Notes: a model not told the origin generated them from the sequence alone. DNA of 64,000 nucleotides from Geodermatophilus sabuli (GCF_900215145.1 NZ_OBDO01000012.1:1-64000), one strand, 5' to 3'. Shown: positions 7,908-16,946, counted from the stretch's first letter. Program-made: numbers and translations.

Positions 7908-9272
7908 TCATCCCGCTCCCGCGACCAGTGCCTCCGCCGCCGCCCCCAGACGGACTCCGGCCAGGACGTGCCGTCCGGCGCGCTCGCCGCTGAGGAAGGC
8001 CTCGTCCGTCCACGAGTGGTCCCAGTCGCCGTAGCGACCGCACCAGACCACGCCGACACTCGCCAGGAAGCTGTGCACCATGTCGACGGCATCAGCTCGT
8101 TGGTGGTCCCAGATCACGTTGGCGTAGCGGATGGGACGTGCTTCCGCGACGAGTAACCGATCGTCGCTCCGCAGCACACCGCACCGACGGAGGTCGGTGA
8201 GCACTCGCTCGACGAGTTGTGCCGAGGTCATCCCCAGCGGTCGATAGCGATCCGAGTGGTAGACCTCGGCCTGGATGGACCCAGCACCGGCCGGTGCCAC
8301 GTGCGGAGTGAACATGTGCGGGAAGTTCAAACGGGCGAAGAGGACGTCCGGGTCGTAGTAGTAGGTGATGTGCGCCGGGGACAGGTCATCCCGCTCGACG
8401 CCTATGTTCACCACTGTGGCGGAGCTGTAGGACAACGCTCGTGCCGCGGCCAACACGTCGGGGGGCGCTCCCTCGATCATGGGTACGAGATCCGGGAGCG
8501 GTATCGAGGAGATGACCGCTTCCGCCTGCGTCTCCTTGCCATCGGCGAAGCGCAGGAGCCGACGCTCCGGGTCCAACCCCACCACCCGGCGACCCACCCG
8601 CACGTCGAGGCCACGTCTCAGACCGACCAGATAGGCACCGAAGCCGCCACGCTCGGGGTAGCGGAACTCCGTCACGTAGTGCTTGTGCGGGCGGGTGGCA
8701 TCGAGCGCCCCTCTCAGCATCTCCTCGAGGTCCGGGCGGTACATGCGGGGGCCGAGCCATTCGGTCGTCAGGTTCTCCGGCTCGGTGGTGTGGTACTTCC
8801 GGCCGTACACCATGGGGAAGGCCTCAGCGAACGTGCGGCCGTAGGCGGCGACGAGCCAGTCGGCGTAGTTGTTCACCGCTCGGGGCGGTGCGGACGTCTC
8901 CGCCACGAAATCGGTGAGAACGGACACCGCCAGGTCCTTCGGGAGACCGTGCAGGTTCAACTGCACCGGGTGCCGGACACGGTGGCCCTGCCACACGTTG
9001 TCGATGACCGCCTCCACCGTCCGGTAACGGCCGTCGACGGCGTCGGCCAGCAGAGCCGCGATGCGCTCGTGCTTGGTGAACGAGACATGGGGTCCGTCGT
9101 CGAACAGGAAGCCGCTGCCGACCTCGAACGTCGTCGTGTGGCCACCAGCCCGGTCCCGCGCCTCGAGGCACACAGCTGGGATGCCGGCGTCGCGCAGCAC
9201 ATGAGCTGCCCCCATCGCCGCCATACCGGACCCGAGAACGGCGACCGGCAGTGGTCCTCCTGTCTCCGTCAT
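7908..9272 (-). CDS. FAD-dependent amine-oxidase/protoporphyrinogen-oxidase-like enzyme
   Basis: A 454-residue flavoprotein. The N terminus has the FAD-binding GSGMAAMGAAHVLRDAG, the acidic end of beta-2 (CLEARDRAGGHT) and the FAD-family GG doublet. The C terminus has GRYGDWDHSWTDEAFLSGER in place of the usual FAD ribityl-binding GD motif. The middle resembles the substrate domain of PPOX or UDP-galactopyranose-mutase-like enzymes (VYGRKYHTTEPENLTTEWLG). Similar genes occur in polysaccharide clusters, where substrates are usually unknown. It is translationally coupled (ATGA overlap at 9269-9272) to the duplicated-domain protein upstream, so the two probably act together. Confidence 0.8.
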   Translation of the reverse strand: MTETGGPLPVAVLGSGMAAMGAAHVLRDAGIPAVCLEARDRAGGHTTTFEVGSGFLFDDGPHVSFTKHERIAALLADAVDGRYRTVEAVIDNVWQGHRVRHPVQLNLHGLPKDLAVSVLTDFVAETSAPPRAVNNYADWLVAAYGRTFAEAFPMVYGRKYHTTEPENLTTEWLGPRMYRPDLEEMLRGALDATRPHKHYVTEFRYPERGGFGAYLVGLRRGLDVRVGRRVVGLDPERRLLRFADGKETQAEAVISSIPLPDLVPMIEGAPPDVLAAARALSYSSATVVNIGVERDDLSPAHITYYYDPDVLFARLNFPHMFTPHVAPAGAGSIQAEVYHSDRYRPLGMTSAQLVERVLTDLRRCGVLRSDDRLLVAEARPIRYANVIWDHQRADAVDMVHSFLASVGVVWCGRYGDWDHSWTDEAFLSGERAGRHVLAGVRLGAAAEALVAGAG

Positions 9273-10291
9273 CCGTGGGCCTCGGCTTCGTCGACCCGAC
9301 CCCCGTCACGCGCGAGCCACGCCTCACGCCAGTAGGTCTCGGTCTGGCGAGTACAGAGACCGTGGTAAAGGCCGCGGCACACCGCTCCCTCGAGCACGAG
9401 ACAATCCGCGCCCATCGTCAGCATGCGACCGGTCACATCATCGATGATCTTGTGGATCCGCCGGTCCACCCGCCGACTCGTTCCGCAGTACGGCAGCATC
9501 TCCGGGTCGAAGGAGAGGCCACGGTTGTAGCCACGGCGATCCAGAGTGGCTCGGATCTCCTTGCGGGTGCGCACCCGGACCCGCTCCCCGGGCTGGAGGT
9601 CGAGAGTGACCTTGGGCGTCCGATCCAGTTTCCCGTGCACCCAGGGGAAAGGCGCCCCCCCGTGGACCAGGAGCCACGACGGCAGGCGACGACTGTGCCC
9701 CTGGTAGGTGTTGAAGAGGTACGGGAGGAGGTGGCGCAACACGGTTCGCCAACCGAGGTTCCCGTTGCGGACGTCCTGAGCGAAGTGCCGCAGGTCCCAG
9801 TGATGGACCTTGCTCGTGGCGGCGACGACCTCCGTGGCTTGACACGACCAGCGCTCTTCGCCGTCCTCGGCCGCCGGCGCGTGCGTGGCACGCAGGAGAT
9901 CCTCAGAGGAGGCCCCTCCCCGCTGTCTTGGCGGAGTCGCCTGGACGACCGCTCCATCGCTCGACTCATCGACCGGCTTGAGCCACTCCTCCTTCCAGAA
10001 GATCAGACAGCCGGCCTGGCAACCCCCGTGGGCAGAGCCGTCACAGCGAACCCCGTCCAGGTGGACGCTGTCCTCGAGCTTGCGCAGTCCCCCCCAGAAG
10101 CAGGTGGTGTCGGCGCGACTGACCACGGTGAACCGGGACCCGCACGACGCCAGCATCTCGGGCATGAACGGCATCCGGTCGAGCGTGCCGTCCCTCTCGA
10201 GGGTCGCGAGCACCTCCGCCTCACTCCGCACCTCGACGACGTCCCCCGTGCGGAGGCGCCGGAGCGGCGGAGCGGCATTCGATCGGGTCAT
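9269..10291 (-). CDS. Unrecognised protein with two copies of a Cys/His-rich domain
   Basis: A 340-residue protein I cannot assign. It contains an internal duplication. Repeat 1 (about residues 12-107) and repeat 2 (about 233-330) share LxxGxxVxVRxxxE, ATLxRxG, FxPEML, a Cys-Gly pair (ASCGS and PYCGT), then a spaced Cys, HGGC or HGLC, a further Cys in repeat 1, and an aromatic FWKEEWL or YWREAWL end. The conserved Cys and His suggest a metal or Fe-S site in each copy. The linker between copies is charged and variable. Start is ATG 10291, which overlaps the PIG-L stop (ATGA); its own stop overlaps the FAD enzyme start. The tight coupling suggests a three-gene functional unit. Confidence 0.75.
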   Translation of the reverse strand: MTRSNAAPPLRRLRTGDVVEVRSEAEVLATLERDGTLDRMPFMPEMLASCGSRFTVVSRADTTCFWGGLRKLEDSVHLDGVRCDGSAHGGCQAGCLIFWKEEWLKPVDESSDGAVVQATPPRQRGGASSEDLLRATHAPAAEDGEERWSCQATEVVAATSKVHHWDLRHFAQDVRNGNLGWRTVLRHLLPYLFNTYQGHSRRLPSWLLVHGGAPFPWVHGKLDRTPKVTLDLQPGERVRVRTRKEIRATLDRRGYNRGLSFDPEMLPYCGTSRRVDRRIHKIIDDVTGRMLTMGADCLVLEGAVCRGLYHGLCTRQTETYWREAWLARDGGRVDEAEAHG

Positions 10292-10956
10292 GTCGGGCCT
10301 CCAGCCGTGAACGTCATGACGGACTTCGAGCAGGTGAACGCCTCGGCGTATCGGGACCCGCACTCGGCGCCGCGTAATCGGGCCAGTCCCAGGAAGACGT
10401 CGCGGTCGAACCAGTGCCGTCCTCGCTGGGACGGGAAATGGCGCATCAGGAGTTCGGCTTTGCGGTCGGCCACCTCGTCGGTCATCGGGACGTAGAGGGT
10501 CCGCCGGATCAGATCCCCGTCCCACTTCGGGATCTCGTAGCAGAGGGTGAGGACGTCGCGGAACACGGTCGGCAGGATCTCAGCGACGACCCGGTGGTCC
10601 TGGTGCGCCTCGTCCCGGCTCGGGCCGATGAGCAGGTCCGGTGCCGGGCCGGTCAGGGCGCGGCTCTCCAACAACTCCTTCACCTCAGCCCATGCGGCCG
10701 GGAGGCGCCCGTCCGGCAGGTCATGGACGAAGACGGCGTGCTCGGCGCCAGCCAGGAAGTCGTCCGCGCTGGCGCGCGCCTCGTCGGCCCGCGTGGGCGT
10801 ACCGGTGAGCACCAGGACGTCGACGCACAGGTCGGGCACCGCCCGGACCAGTTCCAGCAACGCGCCCCCGGCCCCGATCTCCACGTCGTCCGGATGCGCA
10901 CCGACGGCGAGCACGCGCAACTGACGCGACGGAACTCGCGGCACGAGGGGCAGCAC
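10288..10956 (-). CDS. PIG-L (LmbE) family deacetylase
   Basis: Zinc-dependent N-acetyl hydrolases of this family deacetylate sugars such as GlcNAc conjugates. In 222 residues the zinc motif AHPDDVEIGAGG (HPDD, about residues 21-32) is intact, and the later zinc ligand appears in DEAHQDHRVVAE. The substrate is probably a nucleotide-linked or lipid-linked amino sugar made by this locus. Coupled by an ATGA overlap to the duplicated Cys/His protein downstream and separated by three bases from the cytidylyltransferase upstream, so it is part of the leftward operon. Confidence 0.9.
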   Translation of the reverse strand: MLPLVPRVPSRQLRVLAVGAHPDDVEIGAGGALLELVRAVPDLCVDVLVLTGTPTRADEARASADDFLAGAEHAVFVHDLPDGRLPAAWAEVKELLESRALTGPAPDLLIGPSRDEAHQDHRVVAEILPTVFRDVLTLCYEIPKWDGDLIRRTLYVPMTDEVADRKAELLMRHFPSQRGRHWFDRDVFLGLARLRGAECGSRYAEAFTCSKSVMTFTAGGPT

Positions 10957-10959
10957 GCG

Positions 10960-11841
10960 CTAACTCCGCCCCTGGACGGCAGGCGCCGGCTCGAATCGGG
11001 GATTGGGCAGAGAGCCCATCAGGTCCTCCGCCGGTGCGAGCACGGGGGTCGGACCGAGGGCGGCGCTCGCTTCCCAGACCGCCCAGGGACGGACACCGGA
11101 CTGGTAGAGCTCCTCGAGTCGTACCCGTTCCTTGATGGTGTCGGCCGGCACCCAGAAACCCTCGTGCCGGTAGGCGGCCAGTTGCCCCTTCTCCGCCAGG
11201 CGGACCAGAGCGCCGTCGACCAGGTCCTCCCCCGGCAGCAGCACGTCGAAGATGTCCCGGCGGAACACGAAGAACCCGCCGTTCTCCCAGATCGGGAACT
11301 GGCTGACCGGACGGATGCCGGCAACCCTCTCGCACTCGTCGATCTCGAGGACGTGGAAGGACGATTGAGGCGGAACGGCCGTCAGCGACGCGACAGCCCC
11401 GCTGGCACGGAAACGGTCGATCACCTCGGGAAGTGGGATGTCGCTCAGCACGTCGGCGTAGTTGGCCAGGAAGTAGTCCTCGCCCTCCAGATGCGGACGG
11501 ACGCGACGGAGCCGCTCCCCGATGCTGCTGTGCAACCCGGTGTCCAGGAAGGTGATGCGCCAGTCCGCGAGGTCGCTCCTCAGCAGGTTCACCTCCTGCC
11601 CGCCGCCGGTCAGCACGAAGTCGTTCGTGGCGGTCTCGTCGTAGTGCAGGAAGTAGTCCTTGATGTCTCTGGCGCCGTATCCCAGACAGAGGATGAAGTC
11701 GGTGTGGCCGTAGTGTGCGTAGTAGCGCATGACGTGCCAGAGCAGGGGACGGTCACCGATCATGACCATCGGCTTCGGCGCGGCGGACGAGCCATCCCGC
11801 ATGCGCATGCCGTGGCCTCCGCAGAAGAGGACGACCTTCAT
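10960..11841 (-). CDS. rfbF: Glucose-1-phosphate cytidylyltransferase
   Basis: Makes CDP-glucose from CTP and glucose-1-phosphate; RfbG (4561-5679) then dehydrates it. The 293-residue nucleotidyltransferase opens MKVVLFCGGHGMRMRDGSS, the activated-sugar signature with Gly-rich loop and Arg, followed by PKPMVMIGDRPLLWHVMRYY and the RfbF-like LCLGYGARDIKDYFLHY. GGFFVFRRDIFD and EGFWVPADTIKE supply further substrate contacts. Length is slightly above the family norm (about 257) because of a C-terminal tail. The start follows the upstream methyltransferase by nine bases. Confidence 0.92.
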   Translation of the reverse strand: MKVVLFCGGHGMRMRDGSSAAPKPMVMIGDRPLLWHVMRYYAHYGHTDFILCLGYGARDIKDYFLHYDETATNDFVLTGGGQEVNLLRSDLADWRITFLDTGLHSSIGERLRRVRPHLEGEDYFLANYADVLSDIPLPEVIDRFRASGAVASLTAVPPQSSFHVLEIDECERVAGIRPVSQFPIWENGGFFVFRRDIFDVLLPGEDLVDGALVRLAEKGQLAAYRHEGFWVPADTIKERVRLEELYQSGVRPWAVWEASAALGPTPVLAPAEDLMGSLPNPRFEPAPAVQGRS

Positions 11842-11850
11842 CTCTGCTCC

Positions 11851-13158
11851 TCAGTCGATGTCCAGTGAGGGGATGGGGACGACCAGGCGGCAGCCCCACT
11901 CGCGGACGTAGTCCAGTTGGGTGGCGATCTCGCGCCGCAGGTTCCACGGCAGGAGCAGGATGAAATCCGGCCGGTCCCTGGCTATCTCCTCGGGCGCGAG
12001 GATCGGGATGTGCGTGCCGGGGAGGTACTTCCCCTGCTTGAACGGGTTCCTGTCGACGGTGTAAGGGAGCAGGTCCGCCCGTATCCCGCAGTGGTTGAGG
12101 AGCGTGTTGCCCTTGCCCGGAGCACCGTAGCCGACCACACGCTTGCCGTCGTTGGCTGCTGAAGCGAGAAAGGTGAGCAAGTCGCGCTTGACCCTCGAGA
12201 CGGCCTCGGCGAAGCCGAGGTGTCCCGCGAGTGTGTGCAGCCCTCGACGCGCCTCCTCTGCGAGGAGGTCGTCCACCGCCCTGGTCCGTGTCGTCGCGTG
12301 CCGGCCCTGACGTGCCCAGATGCGCAGGGACCCGCCGTGCGAGGCCAACTCCTCGACGTCCACCACGTCCAGCCCCGCAGTCGCCAGCACTCGCTGCGCG
12401 GTCAGCAGCGTGTAGTACGAGAAGTGCTCGTGGTAGATCGTGTCGTACTGCGACCTCTCGATCAGGCGCATGAGGTGCGGGACCTCGATGCTCAACCAGC
12501 CGTCGTCGGCGAGGAGGGCGGCGAGTCCTCGGCTGAAGTCCTGGACGTCGGGTACGTGGGCGAAGACGTTGTTGGCGACGACGAGGCGAGCCGGCCCGTA
12601 CCGCGAACGCAGGCGGTGTCCCTCCTCCTCGCCGAGGAAGGCGATGTGCGTCGGCACGCCTCTCTCCCGGGCGACGGTGGCGATGTTGGCCGCCGGTTCC
12701 ACCCCGAGTACCGGGATCCCCCGCGCCACGAGGTGCTGGAGCAGGTAGCCATCGTTGCTGGCGACCTCCACCACGAGGCTCGAGGCGTCCAGGGCCAGCC
12801 GCTCGACCGCGTCGTCGGTGAACACCCGCGCGTGTTCGACCCAGGACGACGAGTACGAGGAGAAGTAGGCGTAGTCCGAGAAGATGTCCTCGGCGGGGAT
12901 GTGCGGGGGCAACTGCACGAGGAGACAGTCGGCGCAGATCCACACACGCAAGGGGTAGAAGACCTCCGGCGCCTCGAGCCGCTCACGTGGGACGTAGCTC
13001 TCGCACGGCGGGGACATCCCCAGGTCCACGAAGACATCGGTGAGCCGCCTCCCGCAGAGGCGACACGGACCACCACCCTGAGGCGCCAGCGCCGCCGGAC
13101 CGCCGTCGGATGGGAGCTGGCGCGTGCGGCCTCCTCGGTCGGCCGCCCCGATGCTCAC
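11851..13158 (-). CDS. NovU-type sugar C-methyltransferase (SAM-dependent)
   Basis: A 435-residue member of the same family as 5722-6954, but more canonical. The zinc ribbon CRLCG and CADCLLVQLP come first (about residues 32 and 75). Next is the SAM motif VEVASNDGYLLQHL, then IYHEHFSYYT with the catalytic-region Tyr/His, and the C-terminal domain with GYGAPGKGNTLLNHCG and DRNPFKQGKYLPGTHIPI. It probably adds a C-methyl branch to a CDP-4-keto-deoxysugar made by RfbF and RfbG. The start overlaps the stop of the upstream GT2 (ATGA at 13155-13158). Confidence 0.92.
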   Translation of the reverse strand: MSIGAADRGGRTRQLPSDGGPAALAPQGGGPCRLCGRRLTDVFVDLGMSPPCESYVPRERLEAPEVFYPLRVWICADCLLVQLPPHIPAEDIFSDYAYFSSYSSSWVEHARVFTDDAVERLALDASSLVVEVASNDGYLLQHLVARGIPVLGVEPAANIATVARERGVPTHIAFLGEEEGHRLRSRYGPARLVVANNVFAHVPDVQDFSRGLAALLADDGWLSIEVPHLMRLIERSQYDTIYHEHFSYYTLLTAQRVLATAGLDVVDVEELASHGGSLRIWARQGRHATTRTRAVDDLLAEEARRGLHTLAGHLGFAEAVSRVKRDLLTFLASAANDGKRVVGYGAPGKGNTLLNHCGIRADLLPYTVDRNPFKQGKYLPGTHIPILAPEEIARDRPDFILLLPWNLRREIATQLDYVREWGCRLVVPIPSLDID

Positions 13159-14189
13159 GCGGCGCCCCGGGAGGACGAGCTCTTGAGAGAGCGCCGCCGC
13201 GCACGAGCTGCTCTGAGCCTGTCGATGCTCGAAGCGCGGGCCCGCGGGGGCAGCAGGGAGAGCGCCAGCCCGACGGAGGCACTCAGGCGGGCGCCGTGCG
13301 TCAGCGCTCTCAGCAGGTGACGCCGCGCCTCGTCGGCACTCCCGTCAGCGAGGAGGCTCAATCCGAGGCTCGCCCTGAAGGGAGCGCTGGAGCGGAGGAG
13401 TTCCTCCCTCAGATCGCTCACCCGGGGGTCGGCGAGGATGCGGTCATAGGTGTAGACGTGCGCTCTCTCGAGTCGGCTGGACCGCGTGGCCGTCTCGTCG
13501 TGCAGCCGGTAGCGCATGAGCCGCTGCGGCACGTAGTAGGCGGCCCCCCCGTCACGACAAGCGAGATACGTCATCCACACCTCATAGGGTGGCGCCACTT
13601 CTGGGGGCACCTCATCCCAGTCGATGAGGCCGTTGCGGAAGACCGTTGCGGCCACGAAGAACACGGCACGGTGCACGAGGGCGAGGCGGGTGAAGGGCTC
13701 GTATCGGCCTTCTGGAAGGCCGGCCCTTCCCCGCTCCCGCGTGTTGGACTCGGTCCACTCCGGGAGGACGGCCCCGCCGGCGTCCATCACCCAGTGGTCA
13801 GCGAACGTGAGCACGATGCTCGGATCGGCCCTGAGGGGTTCGACCATCACCTCGAGGAACCGAGGTTCCCACTCGTCGTCGTCGTGCAGGGTCGCCACGA
13901 GTTCGCCGCGCGCATGCCGGTACATCGCGAGGGCGTTCTCGAGACCGTTCGTCTCCCTCTCGTTGCGCCTGTACCGCAGCCGACGGTCGCCGTAGCACTC
14001 CACCAAGGCCGCGACCTCGTCAGAGCCCTCGCTGTCCGAGACGAGGATCTCGGTGTTCGTGTAGGTCTGGGCGAGAGCGCTCTCGATGGCCCCGCGCAAC
14101 ATCTTCGGTCGCCGGTACGTGGGTATGGCGACCGTGACCAGGGGATGAGTCACCTCGTCGGGGATCTCCATTCCTCGACCGCTCGTCAC
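13155..14189 (-). CDS. GT2-family glycosyltransferase
   Basis: A 344-residue inverting GT-A enzyme that would add one sugar to the lipid-linked repeat unit on the cytoplasmic face. PLVTVAIPTYRRPKML starts the nucleotide-binding domain and LVATLHDDDEWEP holds the DxD metal site. There is no C-terminal membrane helix; the end is a basic Arg/Ser-rich helix. ATG 14189 is taken as start; ATG 14171 is possible. It appears to be first in the leftward operon that runs to 7908. Confidence 0.88.
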   Translation of the reverse strand: MTSGRGMEIPDEVTHPLVTVAIPTYRRPKMLRGAIESALAQTYTNTEILVSDSEGSDEVAALVECYGDRRLRYRRNERETNGLENALAMYRHARGELVATLHDDDEWEPRFLEVMVEPLRADPSIVLTFADHWVMDAGGAVLPEWTESNTRERGRAGLPEGRYEPFTRLALVHRAVFFVAATVFRNGLIDWDEVPPEVAPPYEVWMTYLACRDGGAAYYVPQRLMRYRLHDETATRSSRLERAHVYTYDRILADPRVSDLREELLRSSAPFRASLGLSLLADGSADEARRHLLRALTHGARLSASVGLALSLLPPRARASSIDRLRAARARRRSLKSSSSRGAA

Positions 14190-14589
14190 GAGAGCGCCGT
14201 CATATCACCGAGGCATCCGAGTGCGGCCGACGGCTGGGGTGATCGGCGACCTGCGGCTCGGTGCCCGACCACCTGACAGCCATCCCGCCACCTCCCGCAT
14301 GGGGTGCCTCGGCCAGGCACGGAGCACGACGCACTCCTGAACTCCCGTCGGAGCAGACATTCAGCCGTGCGCGTTCCGGAGTAGTCAAGGCCTTCCCCGC
14401 CCGTCCGGACGGCTTGAGACTCAAGAATGCGGAGTGTCGCCGGAATTGAGCGGACCGTGCCCAACTGAAACGCCGAACCCGCGCAGTACTCGAAGACCTG
14501 AGGCCGTCCGACGTCCCGACCCGAGGTCCCTGGCGTCGCTGAGGCCGCGCGTCAGGGACTCATCACTCGGTTCTTCCTCGCTCACGTGC
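14190..14589. other. Intergenic region, probable promoter area of the CDP-sugar operon
   Basis: 400 bases with no gene that I can support. It lies upstream of the leftward operon starting at 14189. The stretch 14330-14450 has more A/T than its surroundings. I see no clear -10/-35 pair or operator. Confidence 0.3.
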
Positions 14590-15118
14590 GCTGTGCCCTC
14601 GTCCCGGTGGAGCACCACGACGGCCGCGAGCACCGTGAGGAGGCATGCGCGCTGGTGTCGCCCACCTCCTGGTGGACCTCGACGGGGCGCCCGATCGGAT
14701 CGAGGACGTCGTCGTTCTCGCTCGCACGCCGGCGCCCACGCGCCTCGGCCATCTGCCTGACGAGTGCGCGGGTCCGGAGCATGAGCGTCTCCTCCGGGAC
14801 GTGGAGCCCGGCCCCCCGCCTGCAGCACCGCGCACCGCTGGGCACGGGTCATGCCGAGCACCAGGCCCGCAGGGCGGCCGTGGTCCCGGGGAACTGCCGC
14901 GCGCGGAAGCCCCCGGGCTCGCCGCCGGACCACTGAGGACCACGACGCGGTGGGGATGCATCTCCGAGCCGACGAGCGCTGCCGTCCCCGCGCTGCCCCA
15001 CCGGACCCTGCCGACATGAGCGCCACAACGCCGCTTCCTTGTACGCCGTCCGCAGTCGCTCAGCGAGCGCCGACCGGCAGACGCTGCGGGTGCAGACCAA
15101 CAGCGCGGCGAAGAACCC
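14590..15118 (-). pseudogene. Decayed low-molecular-weight tyrosine phosphatase
   Basis: Reading leftward and switching among all three frames reconstructs an LMW-PTP. First comes LLVCTRSVCRSALAERL, the P-loop with Cys-x5-Arg intact but Thr-Gly-Asn changed to Thr-Arg-Ser. Then GSAGTAALVGSEMHPH, GGEPGGFRARQ, GLVLGMTRAQRCAVLQ and finally NDDVLDPIGRPVEVHQEVGDT, matching the DxxEDPIGRxxxVHQQV end of the intact phosphatase at 3881-4492. At least four frame changes are needed, so no functional product is possible. It lies just downstream of the Wzc-like kinase on the same strand, where a cognate phosphatase gene is commonly found. Confidence 0.8.
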
Positions 15119-15217
15119 CATGCCCCGACCAAGGACAACGCACTCGACCATGCTGCGCTCACGCGGCGGTCTCGCCGCTGTGGCTTGCCCCTGAGTGGAT
15201 TCCGTAAAGCGAGCAGG

Positions 15218-16633
15218 TCACTCGGGGGCAGTGCCTGTCCTCTCACGGCGCCAGCGATGTCTCGCGGCGCGCGCCGTGGAGCCGGGGTCGTAGCGGTAGC
15301 CGTAGCCCGAACTGACCTCGGCTCGGGGCGGGACGACGTTCAGGACCACGCCGAGGGTCTTTGCTCCGACCTGCTCGAGCGCAGCGGCGGTGCGCCGCAC
15401 CAGGTCCTTCCGCGTGAAGCCGTACCGCACGGACAGGAGGACCCCGTCGGTGAACACCGCCAGACTCGTGGCGTCCGCGACCGGTAGAACCGGCGGGGCG
15501 TCGACGAGCACGAAGTCGTTCTTGGTGGCCAGCTCCTCCATCAGCGACTTCATCTGTGTCGACGAGAGCAGCTGGCTGGGGTTGGGCGGCAGTGGGCCGG
15601 CAGCCAGGATGCTGAGAGACCCGTCCCCGTAATCCTGCAGCACCTCATTGAGCTCCGCCGTCCCGGCCAAGACGTTGGTGAGCCCCACTCCGCTCACCAT
15701 GCCGAGGTATCGCGTGACTCGGGGGCGGCGCAGGTCCGCCTCCACCACTGCCACCTGCCGGCCGGCCTCCGCGAGGGCTATGGCGAGGTTGAGGGTGAGC
15801 GTCGTCTTGCCCTCCCCCGGAATCGCGCTCGAGATCATGATCGTCCGTGGCGGCTCGTCCACGTCGATGAACTGCAGGTTGGTCGTCAGGCGCCGGTAGC
15901 CCTCAGCAGCGGGGCTGGTGGAGGTGCGGTCGAACACGTGCTGTTTGTCGAGGACCGGGTCCTGCATGATCATGCCGATGACCGGAGCCCCCGCGAGGTC
16001 TCCGACGGTCTCCGGGTCTCGGACGGAGCGGTCGAGGCGAGTTCGCGCCACGACGAGGCCGAGTCCCAAGGGCAACCCCAGCGCCATTCCGAGGGCGATG
16101 TTGCGTCGCGTGTTGGGAAAGCTCGGCGCCGTGTGGAAGCTGGGCCCCTCTACGACCGTCACCCTGACGGGAGCCGACGCTCCCGGCGTGGTCTCGAGGA
16201 CTCTGACCATCTCGATGAAATCGGAGCCGAGTTGGCCGGCGATGTCCCTGGCTCTGGACCCCGACGTGTCTGTCACCTCCACGTCGATGAGCACCGTACT
16301 GGGGACCGGGGTAGCCGTTATCTTGCCCGCCAGCACCGCCGGTTCCATGTCGAGGCCCAGGTTCTCGTTGACTCGGCTGGCCAGTTCCTCGCCCATGAGG
16401 AGCTGGGCATAGGAGGCAACCCGCTCCTGGGAGAACTGGGATCCCTGGACGAAGTCCGTCGCCGTCCTGGCTTCGGTCGTGGAGACGAACAGTTGCATGC
16501 TCGACGTGTACAGGGGCGTCGATGCGGCACTGAACGCATAGCCCGCCAGGCCGCCGAGGAAGAGGGTGAGGAGTGGGAGCCACCACAGCCTCCTCAGCGC
16601 GGTGAGGATGTCCCTGTACGGCACCGGCACCAT
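15218..16633 (-). CDS. Wzz-domain/tyrosine autokinase (Wzc/CpsC-CpsD type)
   Basis: Controls polymer length and export through cycles of tyrosine autophosphorylation at the inner membrane. In 471 residues there are two membrane helices (about 17-38 and 177-196) around an extracellular Wzz region. A cytoplasmic BY-kinase domain follows, with Walker A SAIPGEGKTT (269-278), Walker A-prime VVEADLRRP (296-304, first acidic residue Glu rather than Asp) and Walker B FVLVDAPP (about 375-382). The C-terminal tail has only three tyrosines (SGYGYRYDP), fewer than the usual cluster. The decayed phosphatase lies 100 bases downstream; the intact one at 3881 may serve it. Confidence 0.92.
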   Translation of the reverse strand: MVPVPYRDILTALRRLWWLPLLTLFLGGLAGYAFSAASTPLYTSSMQLFVSTTEARTATDFVQGSQFSQERVASYAQLLMGEELASRVNENLGLDMEPAVLAGKITATPVPSTVLIDVEVTDTSGSRARDIAGQLGSDFIEMVRVLETTPGASAPVRVTVVEGPSFHTAPSFPNTRRNIALGMALGLPLGLGLVVARTRLDRSVRDPETVGDLAGAPVIGMIMQDPVLDKQHVFDRTSTSPAAEGYRRLTTNLQFIDVDEPPRTIMISSAIPGEGKTTLTLNLAIALAEAGRQVAVVEADLRRPRVTRYLGMVSGVGLTNVLAGTAELNEVLQDYGDGSLSILAAGPLPPNPSQLLSSTQMKSLMEELATKNDFVLVDAPPVLPVADATSLAVFTDGVLLSVRYGFTRKDLVRRTAAALEQVGAKTLGVVLNVVPPRAEVSSGYGYRYDPGSTARAARHRWRRERTGTAPE

Positions 16634-16946
16634 CCATCCGTAGCATCCCCGACCGTCGCATCGCCCCCAGTCCGGGGGCGTCGGGGGATGCTAACCCGCG
16701 GCACGGCAGAACTGGCCGCGGCGAGGGACGGCCCAGGCGCTCACCTCACCCGGAACGACCTCAGCCGCCGCCTCGACCTCAGTCACGACGGCCTGCGCGC
16801 GCGGAACACCCACCACCGACCGGCCAGGCTCTGCGCCAGGCCGCGGGGATGAAGAAGGTCGCCCGCGACCTCTCACGGTCACCGGGACGCGGCTACGCTC
16901 GCGCGCCGACCCTGCACCGATTCGGGAATGTGAGGCCACACCGAGC
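16634..16946. other. Divergent intergenic region
   Basis: 313 bases between the leftward kinase gene and the rightward GT4 gene, so promoters for both must lie here. I see no convincing gene and no clear promoter consensus. Confidence 0.35.
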
